Assembly: GCF_001423485.1 (NCBI RefSeq)
Contig: NZ_LMOD01000002.1
Location: 762,519-826,518 of the forward strand
Length of the DNA stretch: 64,000 bases
From: Microbacterium sp. Leaf320
Lineage (GTDB): Bacteria > Actinomycetota > Actinomycetes > Actinomycetales > Microbacteriaceae
Reading direction: 5' to 3'
The notes beneath the pieces are model-generated. The model was given only the letters and a program-made list of their open reading frames with translations, was not told where the DNA came from and did no database searches. The position numbers were made by a program, and so were the translations under genes. Shown piece by piece: positions 16,283-24,770 of this stretch (position 1 is the stretch's first letter; each line of letters opens with the position of its first letter).

Positions 16283-17236
16283 CTACTGCGGCTGCTCGGG
16301 CGCGCCTGCACCCGTGCCGGATCCTGCGCCGAAGACGAGCGAGTCCTCGTCGTCGACGGAGAGGGACAGAACCACGGTCTCGACGACCTCGTGCGCCTCG
16401 ATCTGCTGCTCGATCTCGCGCAGGCGTCGGGCGACATCGTGTTCCCGGGCGTCGCCGGCCAGGTCGATCTCGGCGACGATGAACAGCCGGTTCGGTCCGA
16501 CGTACTCGATGTGCAGGTAGGTGAGGCGCTGGATCTGCGGCGAACCGAGCAGCGCGCGCCCCACGCGGTCACGCAGCTGCGGCGACGCGTTCGAGCCGAC
16601 GAGGAACGCGATGTTGCGCCCGATCAAGATGATCGCGACGACACCGAGCAGGATTCCCACGAGGATCGATCCCACGGCATCCCAGGCGGCGACCCCGGTG
16701 ATCTGATGCATCGCGATCGCCCCGGCGGCGAGGACGAGACCGATCAGGGCGGCCATGTCCTCGAAGAACACCGCGCGCAACGTCGTGTCGCTGGTGTCGA
16801 GCACATAGTCCCAGGTCGACGATCCGCGCTCACGCGCGAGGCGTCGCGACTTCACCATCGCCTGCGTGAACGACGCGCCCTCCAGCACGAACGCGATGCC
16901 GAGCACCGTGTAGGCGACGGCGGGGCTCTCGACAGGTCCGGTCGCGGACAGCTCCTGCACGCCATGCATGATCGACACGATCGACCCTGCGGTGAAGATC
17001 CCGAAGGCGGCGATCAGCGACCAGACGAACGCCGCGCGACCGTAGCCGAGCGGGTGCCGCTCATCCTTCGCGCGGGCGCCACGACGATCGGCTATGAGGA
17101 GGAAGATCTCGTTGCCGGCATCCGCCCACGAGTGCGCAGCCTCCGCCACCATCGACGCCGACGATGTGAGCACCGCCGCGACGGTCTTCGCGATAGCGAC
17201 GAGGATGTTGGCGAGAAAAGCGATGATGACCGTCAC
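16283..17236 (-). CDS. Cation diffusion facilitator (CDF) transporter
   Basis: 317 residues. Six membrane helices; metal-site motifs are AEAAHSWADAGNEIFLL (HxxxD, helix II) and DTSDTTLRAVFFEDMAALIGL (helix V region). A cytoplasmic C-terminal dimer domain follows from about 215 (YLHIEYVGPNRLFIVAEIDLAGDAREHDVARRLREIE). CDF proteins export divalent cations such as Zn, Fe, Mn or Co in exchange for protons. The first HxxxD (rather than the zinc-type HxxxD/DxxxD pair) does not settle the metal. GTG start lies 6 nt after TAGCCT. Confidence 0.9.
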   Translation of the reverse strand: MTVIIAFLANILVAIAKTVAAVLTSSASMVAEAAHSWADAGNEIFLLIADRRGARAKDERHPLGYGRAAFVWSLIAAFGIFTAGSIVSIMHGVQELSATGPVESPAVAYTVLGIAFVLEGASFTQAMVKSRRLARERGSSTWDYVLDTSDTTLRAVFFEDMAALIGLVLAAGAIAMHQITGVAAWDAVGSILVGILLGVVAIILIGRNIAFLVGSNASPQLRDRVGRALLGSPQIQRLTYLHIEYVGPNRLFIVAEIDLAGDAREHDVARRLREIEQQIEAHEVVETVVLSLSVDDEDSLVFGAGSGTGAGAPEQPQ

Positions 17237-17242
17237 GCGGTC

Positions 17243-17248
17243 AGGCTA
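17243..17248 (-). promoter_or_regulatory. -10 hexamer of a leaderless promoter (CDF gene)
   Basis: TAGCCT, 6 nt (GACCGC), then GTG at 17236 on the minus strand. Confidence 0.5.
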
Positions 17249-17257
17249 CTCCTGCGG

Positions 17258-18091
17258 TCATGACGTGCGGGCGAGCGGCGTCTTCTCACCCGCCTCGACC
17301 GCGAACGGCAGCCAGTTCTCGACCGGCGCCAACGGGCACGGAGAGTAGTCGGTGTAGGCGCACTGCAGATTCCTCGCCCGATTGAAGTCCAGGATCACGC
17401 GACGGTCGCCCCCGCTCGGCAACGTCACCGCGAGAGTCCGGCTCGCGCCGTACGTGGTCACGCCGCTCGTCGAATCGCGGAACAGCAGCACCGCGGCATC
17501 CGGCCCCTGCCCGATCAGCGTGACGGTGGACTCGATGCCGTCCACGGAGAAACGCACCCTGCCCGGCGTCGCATGCACGTGCTCGATCGACGGGATCGCC
17601 GCCGCGATGTCGATGTCGCGCAGCGGCTCCGGTTCGAACACGCCCTCGACCACCCAGCGCTCATCGGGCGCGAAGGTGGGCGTGCCGGCGTACTCGGTGC
17701 GCAGCGCATGCTCCGGATGCAGCGGCCGCACGATGTCCCGGCCGCCGCGCTTCGAGACCTCGACCACGGCGTCTTCGAAGCGAGCCCGATGGAACGTGCG
17801 CTCGTCGATCACGCCCCACTGGTGCACCCCTCGCACCGCGGCGCCGTCGACATCGAGCACCTGTCCGGCGTCGAGCTGCACGATCACGCCCTCCGGGCCC
17901 GTCGTCCAGGTGCCGGGCACGTCGTCGAAGCGCTGCGGCTCCTCGCTCAACAGGTTGAAGCTCGTGTACGCGAGAAAACTGTGCGGGGTCCGCCGCTGCG
18001 CCTCGATCCCGTCGTGCCACTGCTGCCACTCCTGCACGAAGTCGAAGTCGAAGGCGGGAGCGGGTGTCGTCCCTGTGTCGGTGATCGTCAT
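17258..18091 (-). CDS. DUF1684 family protein
   Basis: 277 residues from the ATG at 18091, preceded by GGAGGACAG. WQQWHDGIEAQRRTPHSFLAYTSFNLLSEEPQRFDDVPGTW and ILDFNRARNLQCAYTDYSPCPLAPVENWLPFAVEAGEK are the conserved ends of DUF1684 (PF07920). The C-terminal CAYxxxxxCPLxPxxN motif is invariant in the family, whose function is unknown; a beta-barrel-like fold has been suggested. It diverges from the FAD monooxygenase gene and may share its control region. Confidence 0.88.
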   Translation of the reverse strand: MTITDTGTTPAPAFDFDFVQEWQQWHDGIEAQRRTPHSFLAYTSFNLLSEEPQRFDDVPGTWTTGPEGVIVQLDAGQVLDVDGAAVRGVHQWGVIDERTFHRARFEDAVVEVSKRGGRDIVRPLHPEHALRTEYAGTPTFAPDERWVVEGVFEPEPLRDIDIAAAIPSIEHVHATPGRVRFSVDGIESTVTLIGQGPDAAVLLFRDSTSGVTTYGASRTLAVTLPSGGDRRVILDFNRARNLQCAYTDYSPCPLAPVENWLPFAVEAGEKTPLARTS

Positions 18092-18204
18092 CTCTGTCCT
18101 CCGGTCCGATGCGATGTGCGGCTCACAGTAGCCAGCGCGGCTTCGGCGGCGGCGCCGGCTGTCGGCCCGTGTCGTCCGGTGACGCCGCATGACGCGCGCA
18201 GAAG

Positions 18205-18216
18205 TTCTGTGACACC
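18205..18216 (+). promoter_or_regulatory. TGTGACACC motif upstream of the FAD monooxygenase
   Basis: TTCTGTGACACC; the nine-base core TGTGACACC recurs at 20190-20198 before the ABC importer, and a TGACGC word lies 15-40 bp upstream of each. Candidate site for a common regulator of the island. Confidence 0.35.
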
Positions 18217-18285
18217 GCAGACCCATGCGCCGCGGGTGAGGCGAATGATGATCTGCATTCCCGACCCCAGCCTGGAGGTTCCCCC

Positions 18286-20127
18286 ATGGTCGCCCAGAAC
18301 GAGATCAGCCGCGGAGAGCGGCACGTCGACACGGTGCTGCTCGCACACGGCACCCCGCCGCAGGAGGTCGAGGTCCTCGTCGTCGGTGCGGGGCCGTCGG
18401 GTCTCGCGACCGCGCTCGAGCTCAACAGGCAGAAGGTCGACGTCGCCGTGGTCGATGCGGCGACCTCGTTCCGCCTGATCCGAGCCGGGGCGATGGGGCA
18501 CAGCGCCCGCACGGTGGAGTTCTTCCAGCAGTGGCGCGTCGAAGACCGCATCCGTCGCGGCTGGACCTTCCCGCCCGAGTGGAACCTCGGCACCACGTTC
18601 CGCACCTCCCTGATCGGCCACGACCTCACACGCCCCGGCACTCCGACCGGCCGTCCCGGCTTCACCGGCCGCGCCGAGAACCCGTACTCGCTGGCCGAAT
18701 CGTTGCGCCGCCCGCAGACCGCCCTGCAGCAGGCGTTCCTCGACCAGCTGGCCGAACTCGACGTATCGGTGGCCGGCGGATGGCGCCTGCTCTCGCTGCT
18801 CGAGAGCGCATCGGGTGCATCGGGTGCATCCGGTGCATCGGGCGCATCCGGCGACCAGCAGGATGCCGGAGCACGCGACGGGGTCATCGCGACCGTCGAA
18901 CATGTCGAGACCGGGGCCGTCCGTCGCATCCGAGCGAAGTACGTGGTCGGTGCCGACGGCGCCCGCAGCACCGTGCGCACTCTCGCGGGAATCGAACGGG
19001 ACGGCGCCTATGCGACGGATCGGCACTTCCGCTTCGTGGTGCGCACCGAGGGCGACTACGCCGGCCGCGACCCGTTCCCGAGCGCCGTGAACGTGATCGT
19101 GAACGGCATCCACTCCGGCTTCCTCGCAGCTCTCAACGAGACCGACTGGCGTGTCTACGCGGGTCCGTACCCGCTCGAGCACACCCCCACCGAGGAGGAG
19201 CTCCTGACGCTCGCCCGCGCGGCCTTCGGCTCGGACCTCTCACTCCAGGTCGTCGACGTGACCCCCTACTTCAAGAGCACCCGGCTCGCGAAGACCTTCC
19301 GGCAGGGTCGAGTGCTGCTCGTCGGCGATGCCGCCCACGTGCGCACGCCCGGCGGCAACCTCGGCGAGGGCTTCGGCGACGTGTTCAACCTCGGGTGGAA
19401 GCTCGCGGCAGTCCTGCGCGGCACCGGCGGTGACGCCCTGCTCGACTCCTACGACCGCGAACGCCGGCCGCACAACGCCCGCGTCGGCGCCTCGGCCAAG
19501 GCGCGCGCCGACCGCACCGAGAGCAACGTCGACGAGGCCCGCAGGCTCGGATTCCCCGCAGACGACGACACGAGTCCCGAGGCCGAGGAGCGACGCGACC
19601 GCATCCGCGAGATCCTCGCCCAGGGCCAGCGTCGCGACGTCGGCGTCTATTTCGACGAGCGCTATGACGACTCCCCGGTGATCGCCTACGAGCCCGACCA
19701 GGCCGCGACCGAGACGCCCTGGGATGCCGGCGTCTATGTGCCCGGCGGTCGTCCGGGGCATCGCGCACCCAACGGCATCATCGACCCGTACGGCGTCACA
19801 CTGTACGACCGCATCGGCGGCGATGTGGCCCTGCTGGTCCTCTCCGACGACGTCTCCGCGGTCGTCGGATTCACCGAGGCGGCGCGGGAACGGGCGATCA
19901 GCCTCGAGGTGATCCACCTCCCCGATGCCGGCGCACGCGAGCTCTACGGCGCCCCCTACGCGCTGGTCCGACCCGACCACCACGTCGCATGGCGAGGCGT
20001 GGACGCAGCGGATGCCGCAGCAGTCCTCGACCGCGTCTACGGGCGCACTCCCGCTCGCGACACCCTCGTGACCGCAGGCACGGATGCGGCCGCGGAGACC
20101 CCCGCGACGGCATCCGCGACCCGCTGA
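18286..20127 (+). CDS. FAD-dependent aromatic-type monooxygenase (PheA/TfdB-like)
   Basis: 613 residues. The FAD motif is VLVVGAGPSGLATALELNRQ (about 30-50, GxGxxG). The DG motif is KYVVGADGARSTVRTLAGI, and the GD motif RVLLVGDAAHVRTPGGNLGEGFGDVFNLGWKLAAVL. A thioredoxin-like C-terminal domain follows (from about 480), as in phenol hydroxylase relatives. These enzymes add one oxygen to phenolic rings using NAD(P)H. Residues 175-189 hold an inserted (Ala-Ser-Gly)5 linker. It precedes, with a hairpin between, a dipeptide-type ABC importer and two NtaA/SnaA-type enzymes. Confidence 0.9.
   Translation: MVAQNEISRGERHVDTVLLAHGTPPQEVEVLVVGAGPSGLATALELNRQKVDVAVVDAATSFRLIRAGAMGHSARTVEFFQQWRVEDRIRRGWTFPPEWNLGTTFRTSLIGHDLTRPGTPTGRPGFTGRAENPYSLAESLRRPQTALQQAFLDQLAELDVSVAGGWRLLSLLESASGASGASGASGASGDQQDAGARDGVIATVEHVETGAVRRIRAKYVVGADGARSTVRTLAGIERDGAYATDRHFRFVVRTEGDYAGRDPFPSAVNVIVNGIHSGFLAALNETDWRVYAGPYPLEHTPTEEELLTLARAAFGSDLSLQVVDVTPYFKSTRLAKTFRQGRVLLVGDAAHVRTPGGNLGEGFGDVFNLGWKLAAVLRGTGGDALLDSYDRERRPHNARVGASAKARADRTESNVDEARRLGFPADDDTSPEAEERRDRIREILAQGQRRDVGVYFDERYDDSPVIAYEPDQAATETPWDAGVYVPGGRPGHRAPNGIIDPYGVTLYDRIGGDVALLVLSDDVSAVVGFTEAARERAISLEVIHLPDAGARELYGAPYALVRPDHHVAWRGVDAADAAAVLDRVYGRTPARDTLVTAGTDAAAETPATASATR
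18808..18852 (+). repeat. 9-bp in-frame repeat, five copies, inside the monooxygenase
   Basis: GCATCGGGT-type units at 18808, 18817, 18826, 18835 and 18844 encode Ala-Ser-Gly five times, a flexible surface linker that is absent from ordinary family members as I know them. Confidence 0.8.
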
Positions 20128-20132
20128 TCGCC

Positions 20133-20156
20133 CGTCGTCGGAGTCCTCCGACGACG
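20133..20156 (+). terminator. Hairpin between monooxygenase and ABC importer
   Basis: CGTCGTCGGA (20133-20142) and TCCGACGACG (20147-20156): perfect 10-bp stem, 4-nt loop, six bases after the stop. No T-run follows, so it could be a terminator or an attenuator. Confidence 0.5.
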
Positions 20157-20187
20157 ACATGTGACGCCAGGTTTCGTCGCCGGAACC

Positions 20188-20198
20188 TTTGTGACACC
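20188..20198 (+). promoter_or_regulatory. TGTGACACC motif upstream of the ABC importer operon
   Basis: TTTGTGACACC, matching the motif at 18205-18216. It lies about 85 nt before the substrate-binding protein start, a suitable place for an activator or repressor site. Confidence 0.35.
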
Positions 20199-20282
20199 TC
20201 CCTATCGCCGCCCCTCTGACCCGCGTCAGGATGGCCACCACCCGCACCGAGACAAGCCAGACACCGCAGAACGGAACAGCTC

Positions 20283-21815
20283 ATGACCCGCAGATTCACT
20301 CGACTTCGAACCGCAGCCGCAGCGCTGCTCGTGGGAGCCCTGGCGCTCACCGCGTGCGCCGCGACCCCGGCGTCGAGCAGCTCGGAAGACGAGGGCGGCG
20401 AGTCCGTCCTCCGCTGGGCCGCGACCCTGCCCGCCCACTGGGACCCGATCGTGCAGGGCTCCGGATTCGGCTTCAACCTGACCGCGCTCGCCTACGCCTC
20501 GCTCACCGAGATCGACGAGAAGGGCGAGGCGGCCCCCGGGCTCGCCGAGAGCTGGGACTACAACGCCGAGGGCACGGCGGTCACGTTCCATCTGCGTGAG
20601 GGGCTCGTCTTCCAGGACGGCGAGCCGCTGAACGCCGAAGCCGTCAAGCTCTACATCGAGCGGGCCAAGACGCAGGAGAACTCGGCGCTGTTCGGCGATC
20701 TGACCTCGATCGAGTCGGTCACGGCCGACAGCGAGACCGACGTCACGGTGCACCTCAATCAGGTCGATCACCAGATCCCGCTGCTGCTGGGCAAGCGCAC
20801 CGCGCAGATCACCAGCCCGGTCGCCGCCGAGGACCCGGCGAAGCTCGACCAGTGGCCCGTCGGCGCCGGCCCCTTCACGGTCACCGAGTACGTGCCGGAG
20901 TCCCACATCTACTTCGAGAAGAACCCCGACTACTGGGACGCCGACAACATCCACATCGATCGTGTCGAGCTCTCGACCGCTCCTGACCCGTCGACCCTGG
21001 TCGCCTCGATCCAGACCGGTGTCTACGACTTCGCGTACGGCCTCGCCCCGGCGCAGTACGACGCCGCGACCGACGCGGGTCTCGACGTCGCGACGCACCC
21101 CGTGTACTCGGCGTCGAACCTCAGCCTCAACATCAACAAGGCGCCCTTCGACGATCCGGCAGTGGTCGACGCGGTCCGTCATGCGATCGACCGCGACGAG
21201 CTCGTCGAGAAGGTCACGTTCGGTCTCGGCTACGCCACCACTCAGCCGTTCCCCGAGGGATACATCGCCTACGACGACGAGTCCGACGACCTGTGGCCCT
21301 ACGACCCCGAGGAGTCCAAGAAGATCCTCGCGGATGCCGGCTACGAGCCCGGTGAGATCGTCGTCGACTTCGTGGTCAGCGCGGATGCCGTCATCAACGA
21401 GGTCATTCAGGCGCAGCTCGCGGCCGTCGGCATCACCGCCAATATCACGGTCGCTCCCGACTGGGCGACGCCCTTCTTCGCGAAGGACCTCGTGCTCTCG
21501 ACGTACGGCACCACCGGACGCGAGTCTCCGGTGCAGACCCTGACGGCGCACTTCGGCCAGGACGGCCCGCTCAACCTGTCGAGCCCGTACGTTCCCGAGG
21601 GCTTCGACGAGGCGATCAAGGTCGCCCGTGAGACGCCGCTCGACTCGCCGGACTACGCCGAGAACCTGCAGGACGCCACGCGTGCAGGACTCCAGAGCGG
21701 CGCCCTCGTCTTCACGGTGGGCACACCCACGCTCATCGTGAAGTCGCCGAAGGTCTCGGACCTGCCCCAGATCCCGGGGCAGATCAGCCTGACCGGCGTC
21801 ACCGTCAGCGACTGA
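20283..21815 (+). CDS. ABC importer solute-binding lipoprotein, family 5 (peptide/nickel type)
   Basis: 510 residues. A Sec signal with lipobox LTAC places the modified Cys at residue 25, so the mature protein is tethered outside the membrane. The body is SBP family 5 (PF00496): YASLTEIDEKGEAAPGLAESWDYNAEGTAVTFHLREGLVFQDGEPLNAEAVK is the classic opening, and ELVEKVTFGLGYATTQPFP is also typical. In operons with NtaA/SnaA monooxygenases such receptors bind sulfur- or nitrogen-containing organics rather than peptides. First gene of a five-part operon; a hairpin repeat follows it. Confidence 0.92.
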   Translation: MTRRFTRLRTAAAALLVGALALTACAATPASSSSEDEGGESVLRWAATLPAHWDPIVQGSGFGFNLTALAYASLTEIDEKGEAAPGLAESWDYNAEGTAVTFHLREGLVFQDGEPLNAEAVKLYIERAKTQENSALFGDLTSIESVTADSETDVTVHLNQVDHQIPLLLGKRTAQITSPVAAEDPAKLDQWPVGAGPFTVTEYVPESHIYFEKNPDYWDADNIHIDRVELSTAPDPSTLVASIQTGVYDFAYGLAPAQYDAATDAGLDVATHPVYSASNLSLNINKAPFDDPAVVDAVRHAIDRDELVEKVTFGLGYATTQPFPEGYIAYDDESDDLWPYDPEESKKILADAGYEPGEIVVDFVVSADAVINEVIQAQLAAVGITANITVAPDWATPFFAKDLVLSTYGTTGRESPVQTLTAHFGQDGPLNLSSPYVPEGFDEAIKVARETPLDSPDYAENLQDATRAGLQSGALVFTVGTPTLIVKSPKVSDLPQIPGQISLTGVTVSD

Positions 21816-21823
21816 CGCGTTCC

Positions 21824-21894
21824 GTCTCGCTTCGCTCGCTCGACGACCGGAGATCATCACTCCGGTCGTTGAGTGAGGAGCGAAGCACCGAGAC
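21824..21894. repeat. REP-like palindrome between the receptor and first permease genes
   Basis: GTCTCGCTTCGCTCGCTCG... and its near-complement ...GAGGAGCGAAGCACCGAGAC flank a core stem GACCGGAG/CTCCGGTC (21845-21852, 21860-21867). The arms close from 21824 to 21894. This type of GTCTCG-CTTCGCTCGCTC palindrome is common in intergenic DNA of Microbacteriaceae. Here it probably stabilises the receptor mRNA or cuts downstream expression. Confidence 0.7.
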
Positions 21895-21932
21895 GACACG
21901 CGCCCCGTCATCGAGAAGGTAAGGAGAACCGC

Positions 21933-22979
21933 ATGACCGCCCTCGCCTCGGCCCCCGTGCAGAAGCCCGGTGCTGTGACCGCGAACGCCGCCGGCACGCC
22001 GCTCCGCGCCGGCGCGCACCTCGCGGCAGCGGGTCGCCTCATCGGCCATACAGTGATCGTGTTCGCGACGGTCTTCCTGTTCGCGACCTTCATCACCTTC
22101 GCGCTGCAGGGTCTCAGCGGCCTCAGCCCCGCACACCTGCAGCTCTCGGAGTCGGCGACCCCCGAGCAGGTCGCCGCCCTCGAGCATCAGTGGGGGCTCG
22201 ACCGGCCGTTCATCGTGCAGTATCTCGACTGGTTCGGCGGCATCCTGCAGGGTGACCTCGGCAACAGCTGGTACAACGGCGCCCCGGTCGCCGATCTCCT
22301 CGTCTCGCGTGCCGCGATCAGCCTGTCGGTCGCCGGCCTCGCGCTCCTCATCGGCATCGTGTTCGGCTTCGGTCTCGGCGTGCTCGCCGCGGCCTACCCG
22401 ACCAGCGTCCTCGACCGCTCCATCACCGGCTTCACGACCGTCATCTCGGTCATGCCGTCGTTCGTCGTCGGCATCGCGCTCGTCGCGGTCTTCGCAGTGA
22501 CGCTCGGCTGGTTCCCCTCGGCCGGGTACATCCCGCTCGAACAGGGCGGTGTCAGCCTCTGGCTCTGGCACCTGTGGCTGCCCGCAATCGCCCTCAGCTT
22601 CGACACGGTCGCCGACCTCGCCAGGCAGATGCGCGTCGGCCTCATCCAGGCCTACCGCGAGAACTTCGTCACCGGCGCGCAGATGCGCGGTCTCAGCTCT
22701 CGCCGCATCTTCCTCGTGCACGCGCTGCGCAACGGCGCAGGTCCTGCACTGACGGTGCTCGGCATGAAGTTCCCGGCACTCCTCGGCGGCGCCGTGGTCA
22801 CCGAGGCGATCTTCGGCCTCGCCGGCTTCGGCAAGTTCGCCGCCGACTCGGCCAACCGCGGCGACGTCCCGGCGGTGCAGGGAGTGCTCGTGATCGCGAT
22901 CGTCCTGGTCGTGGTCTTCAACCTCATCGTCAACCTGCTGCTGGTGCGCCTCAACCCCGCATCGGCGAGAGGAGTCTGA
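21933..22979 (+). CDS. ABC importer permease, DppB type
   Basis: 348 residues from the ATG at 21933 (RBS AAGGAG, 6 nt away); an in-frame start at 21873 would add an unconserved basic leader inside the repeat. Six membrane helices; the N-terminal one is preceded by a long loop as usual for DppB. The EAA loop is AYRENFVTGAQMRGLSSRRIFLVHALRN (about 235-265). FIVQYLDWFGGILQGDLGNSW is the conserved periplasmic segment. It forms the channel with the DppC-type protein that starts one base after its stop. Confidence 0.92.
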   Translation: MTALASAPVQKPGAVTANAAGTPLRAGAHLAAAGRLIGHTVIVFATVFLFATFITFALQGLSGLSPAHLQLSESATPEQVAALEHQWGLDRPFIVQYLDWFGGILQGDLGNSWYNGAPVADLLVSRAAISLSVAGLALLIGIVFGFGLGVLAAAYPTSVLDRSITGFTTVISVMPSFVVGIALVAVFAVTLGWFPSAGYIPLEQGGVSLWLWHLWLPAIALSFDTVADLARQMRVGLIQAYRENFVTGAQMRGLSSRRIFLVHALRNGAGPALTVLGMKFPALLGGAVVTEAIFGLAGFGKFAADSANRGDVPAVQGVLVIAIVLVVVFNLIVNLLLVRLNPASARGV

Positions 22980-22980
22980 G

Positions 22981-23910
22981 ATGATCCGTCGCATCCTCGC
23001 GCTGCCGGCCGGCCGATTCGCCGCGGCCTTCCTGGTGTTCATCGCGATCCTCGCGTTCGCAGGTCCTCTGCTGGCGCCGTACGACCCGCTGCTCGGCACG
23101 CCCGAGGTGCTCGCGCACCCGTCGGCGGCGCACTGGCTCGGCACCGACTACCTCGGTCGCGACGTGCTCAGCCGCATCCTCGCGGGCGCCCCGATCAGTG
23201 TGTTCGGCGCCGTGCAGGTCGCCGTCATCGCGCTGTTCGCCGGGGCGATCCCCGGCATCCTGTCGGTGTATCTCGGCCGGGTGTTCGAGTGGCTCACACT
23301 GCGATTCGTCGACACGCTCATCGCGCTGCCGTTCCTCGTGTTCGCGGTCGCGGCGACCGCGCTGCTCGGCAACGGCATCCCGCAGGCGATGCTCACCGTC
23401 GGCATCCTCGTCTCCCCGCTCTTCTACCGTGTCTCCCGCGCGGCGACTCTGAGCGTGGCGAAGTCGCAGTACGTCGAGGCGGCGATCCTCTCCGGTGCGC
23501 GCACCGGCTGGATCGTCCGCACGCACGTGTGGTCGAAGGTGCTGCCGCCGATCGCGATCGCCACCGCCAACACGCTCGGCGTCGGCTTCGTGATCGTCTC
23601 GAGCCTGACGTTCCTCGGCATCGGCATCCAGCCGCCAGCCCCGTCGTGGGGAGGGGTGCTCGCGAGCGACCTCGGCTACCTCACCCAGCGCCCGTACGCG
23701 CCGGTCTTCACGACCGTGCTGATCATGCTCTCGGTGTGGGCGTTCAACCTGCTCGCCGACGTCATCCGCGACGTCGCGGGAGAGTCGGGCCGCACCCTGC
23801 TCACCGAGAGGGATGCCGCGCGCAGCCGCCGCACCCGCCGTGCCCACGACCGCAAGAACCCGCCGGCATCCGCATCCGCGGACGCCCTCGCCGGAAGGAG
23901 CTCGTCATGA
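22981..23910 (+). CDS. ABC importer permease, DppC type
   Basis: 309 residues, about six membrane helices. HWLGTDYLGRDVLSRILAGAPISVFGA is the DppC hallmark, and YVEAAILSGARTGWIVRTHVWSKVLPPI the EAA loop that docks on the ATPases. PAPSWGGVLASDLGYL is the conserved loop before the last helix. The C-terminal tail (after 265) is basic and probably cytoplasmic. Its stop overlaps the next ATG (ATGA). Confidence 0.92.
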   Translation: MIRRILALPAGRFAAAFLVFIAILAFAGPLLAPYDPLLGTPEVLAHPSAAHWLGTDYLGRDVLSRILAGAPISVFGAVQVAVIALFAGAIPGILSVYLGRVFEWLTLRFVDTLIALPFLVFAVAATALLGNGIPQAMLTVGILVSPLFYRVSRAATLSVAKSQYVEAAILSGARTGWIVRTHVWSKVLPPIAIATANTLGVGFVIVSSLTFLGIGIQPPAPSWGGVLASDLGYLTQRPYAPVFTTVLIMLSVWAFNLLADVIRDVAGESGRTLLTERDAARSRRTRRAHDRKNPPASASADALAGRSSS

Positions 23911-24770
23911 CCATCACCGCGACCGAGACCGCAGCAGCGGCGAGCGTGGAGGGCGACAGCGTCCTGCGTCTGCACGACGTGCGCATCGCCCACCGTCACA
24001 CAGGTGAAGAGCTCGTCCGAGGTGTGAGCTTCGATCTGCGCCCCGGACGAGTGGTCGGCATCGTCGGCGAGTCCGGCAGCGGCAAGACGCTGACGTGCCG
24101 GGCGATCCTCGGCATCCTTCCGCGGCTGTTCGAGGTCTCGCACGGACGCGTCGAGCTGTTCGGCCGTGACATCGCCGGCTTCACGGCGCGCGACTGGGAG
24201 AAGCTCCGCGGCGTCAGCATCACCGCCGTGTTCCAGGACCCCGGCTCGTACCTCAACCCCTCGCTGCGGGTCGGCCCGCAGATCGCCGAGGCCCTGCGCG
24301 TGCGCGGCGGCCTGAAGCGCAGAGAGGCGAAGCGCCGCACGATCGCGCTGCTCGACGACGTGCGCCTGCGTGACCCCGAGCTGATCTATCGCAGCTACCC
24401 GCACGAGCTCTCCGGCGGCATGCTGCAGCGGGTGCTGATCGCCTCCGCCATCTCGCTCGAGCCGCGGATCCTGATCGCCGACGAGGTCACCACCGCCCTC
24501 GACGTCACGGTGCAGGCCGAGATCCTCGACCTTCTCATCGACCTCACCGAGCAGCACGGACTCGCGCTCATCGTCGTCTCGCACGACCTCGCGGTCATCG
24601 CGCAGACCTGCGACGACGTGCTGGTGCTCCGTCAGGGAGAGGTCGTCGAGCAGGGGCCGGCGAAGCGCCTGCTGTTCGAGCCCGAGCACGAGTACACCCG
24701 TCTCCTGATCGACGAGCACAACACCTACGGACTCGACCGCTTCCGCCGAGTGGAGGCGACCCATGTCTGA
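23907..24770 (+). CDS. ABC importer ATP-binding protein, DppD type
   Basis: 287 residues. Walker A GESGSGKT (54-61), Q-loop VFQDPGSYLNPSLRVGPQ, signature LSGGMLQRVLIA, Walker B ILIADEVTTALD and switch His in VVSHDLAVI. The C-terminal HEYTRLLID is the oligopeptide-importer tail. Note that Walker B ends AD-E rather than the usual ILIADEPTTALD; the catalytic Glu is kept. ATG at 23907 follows AAGGAG. It pairs with the next protein to power the importer. Confidence 0.92.
   Translation: MTITATETAAAASVEGDSVLRLHDVRIAHRHTGEELVRGVSFDLRPGRVVGIVGESGSGKTLTCRAILGILPRLFEVSHGRVELFGRDIAGFTARDWEKLRGVSITAVFQDPGSYLNPSLRVGPQIAEALRVRGGLKRREAKRRTIALLDDVRLRDPELIYRSYPHELSGGMLQRVLIASAISLEPRILIADEVTTALDVTVQAEILDLLIDLTEQHGLALIVVSHDLAVIAQTCDDVLVLRQGEVVEQGPAKRLLFEPEHEYTRLLIDEHNTYGLDRFRRVEATHV

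Noticed and set aside
16067..17263. A 398-codon plus-strand open frame over the CDF transporter
   Set aside because: It is antisense to the transporter and has biased composition; the CDF gene has clear metal-site motifs.
21824..21894. Insertion sequence remnant or simple terminator
   Set aside because: The short palindrome has no transposase nearby and belongs to a common intergenic class; it also lies inside an operon that must be read through.
20226..23144. A 972-codon open frame on the minus strand across the ABC importer genes
   Set aside because: It is antisense to four well-supported genes, has Arg/Asp/Glu-biased composition from GC-rich codon shadow, and has no RBS or domain.
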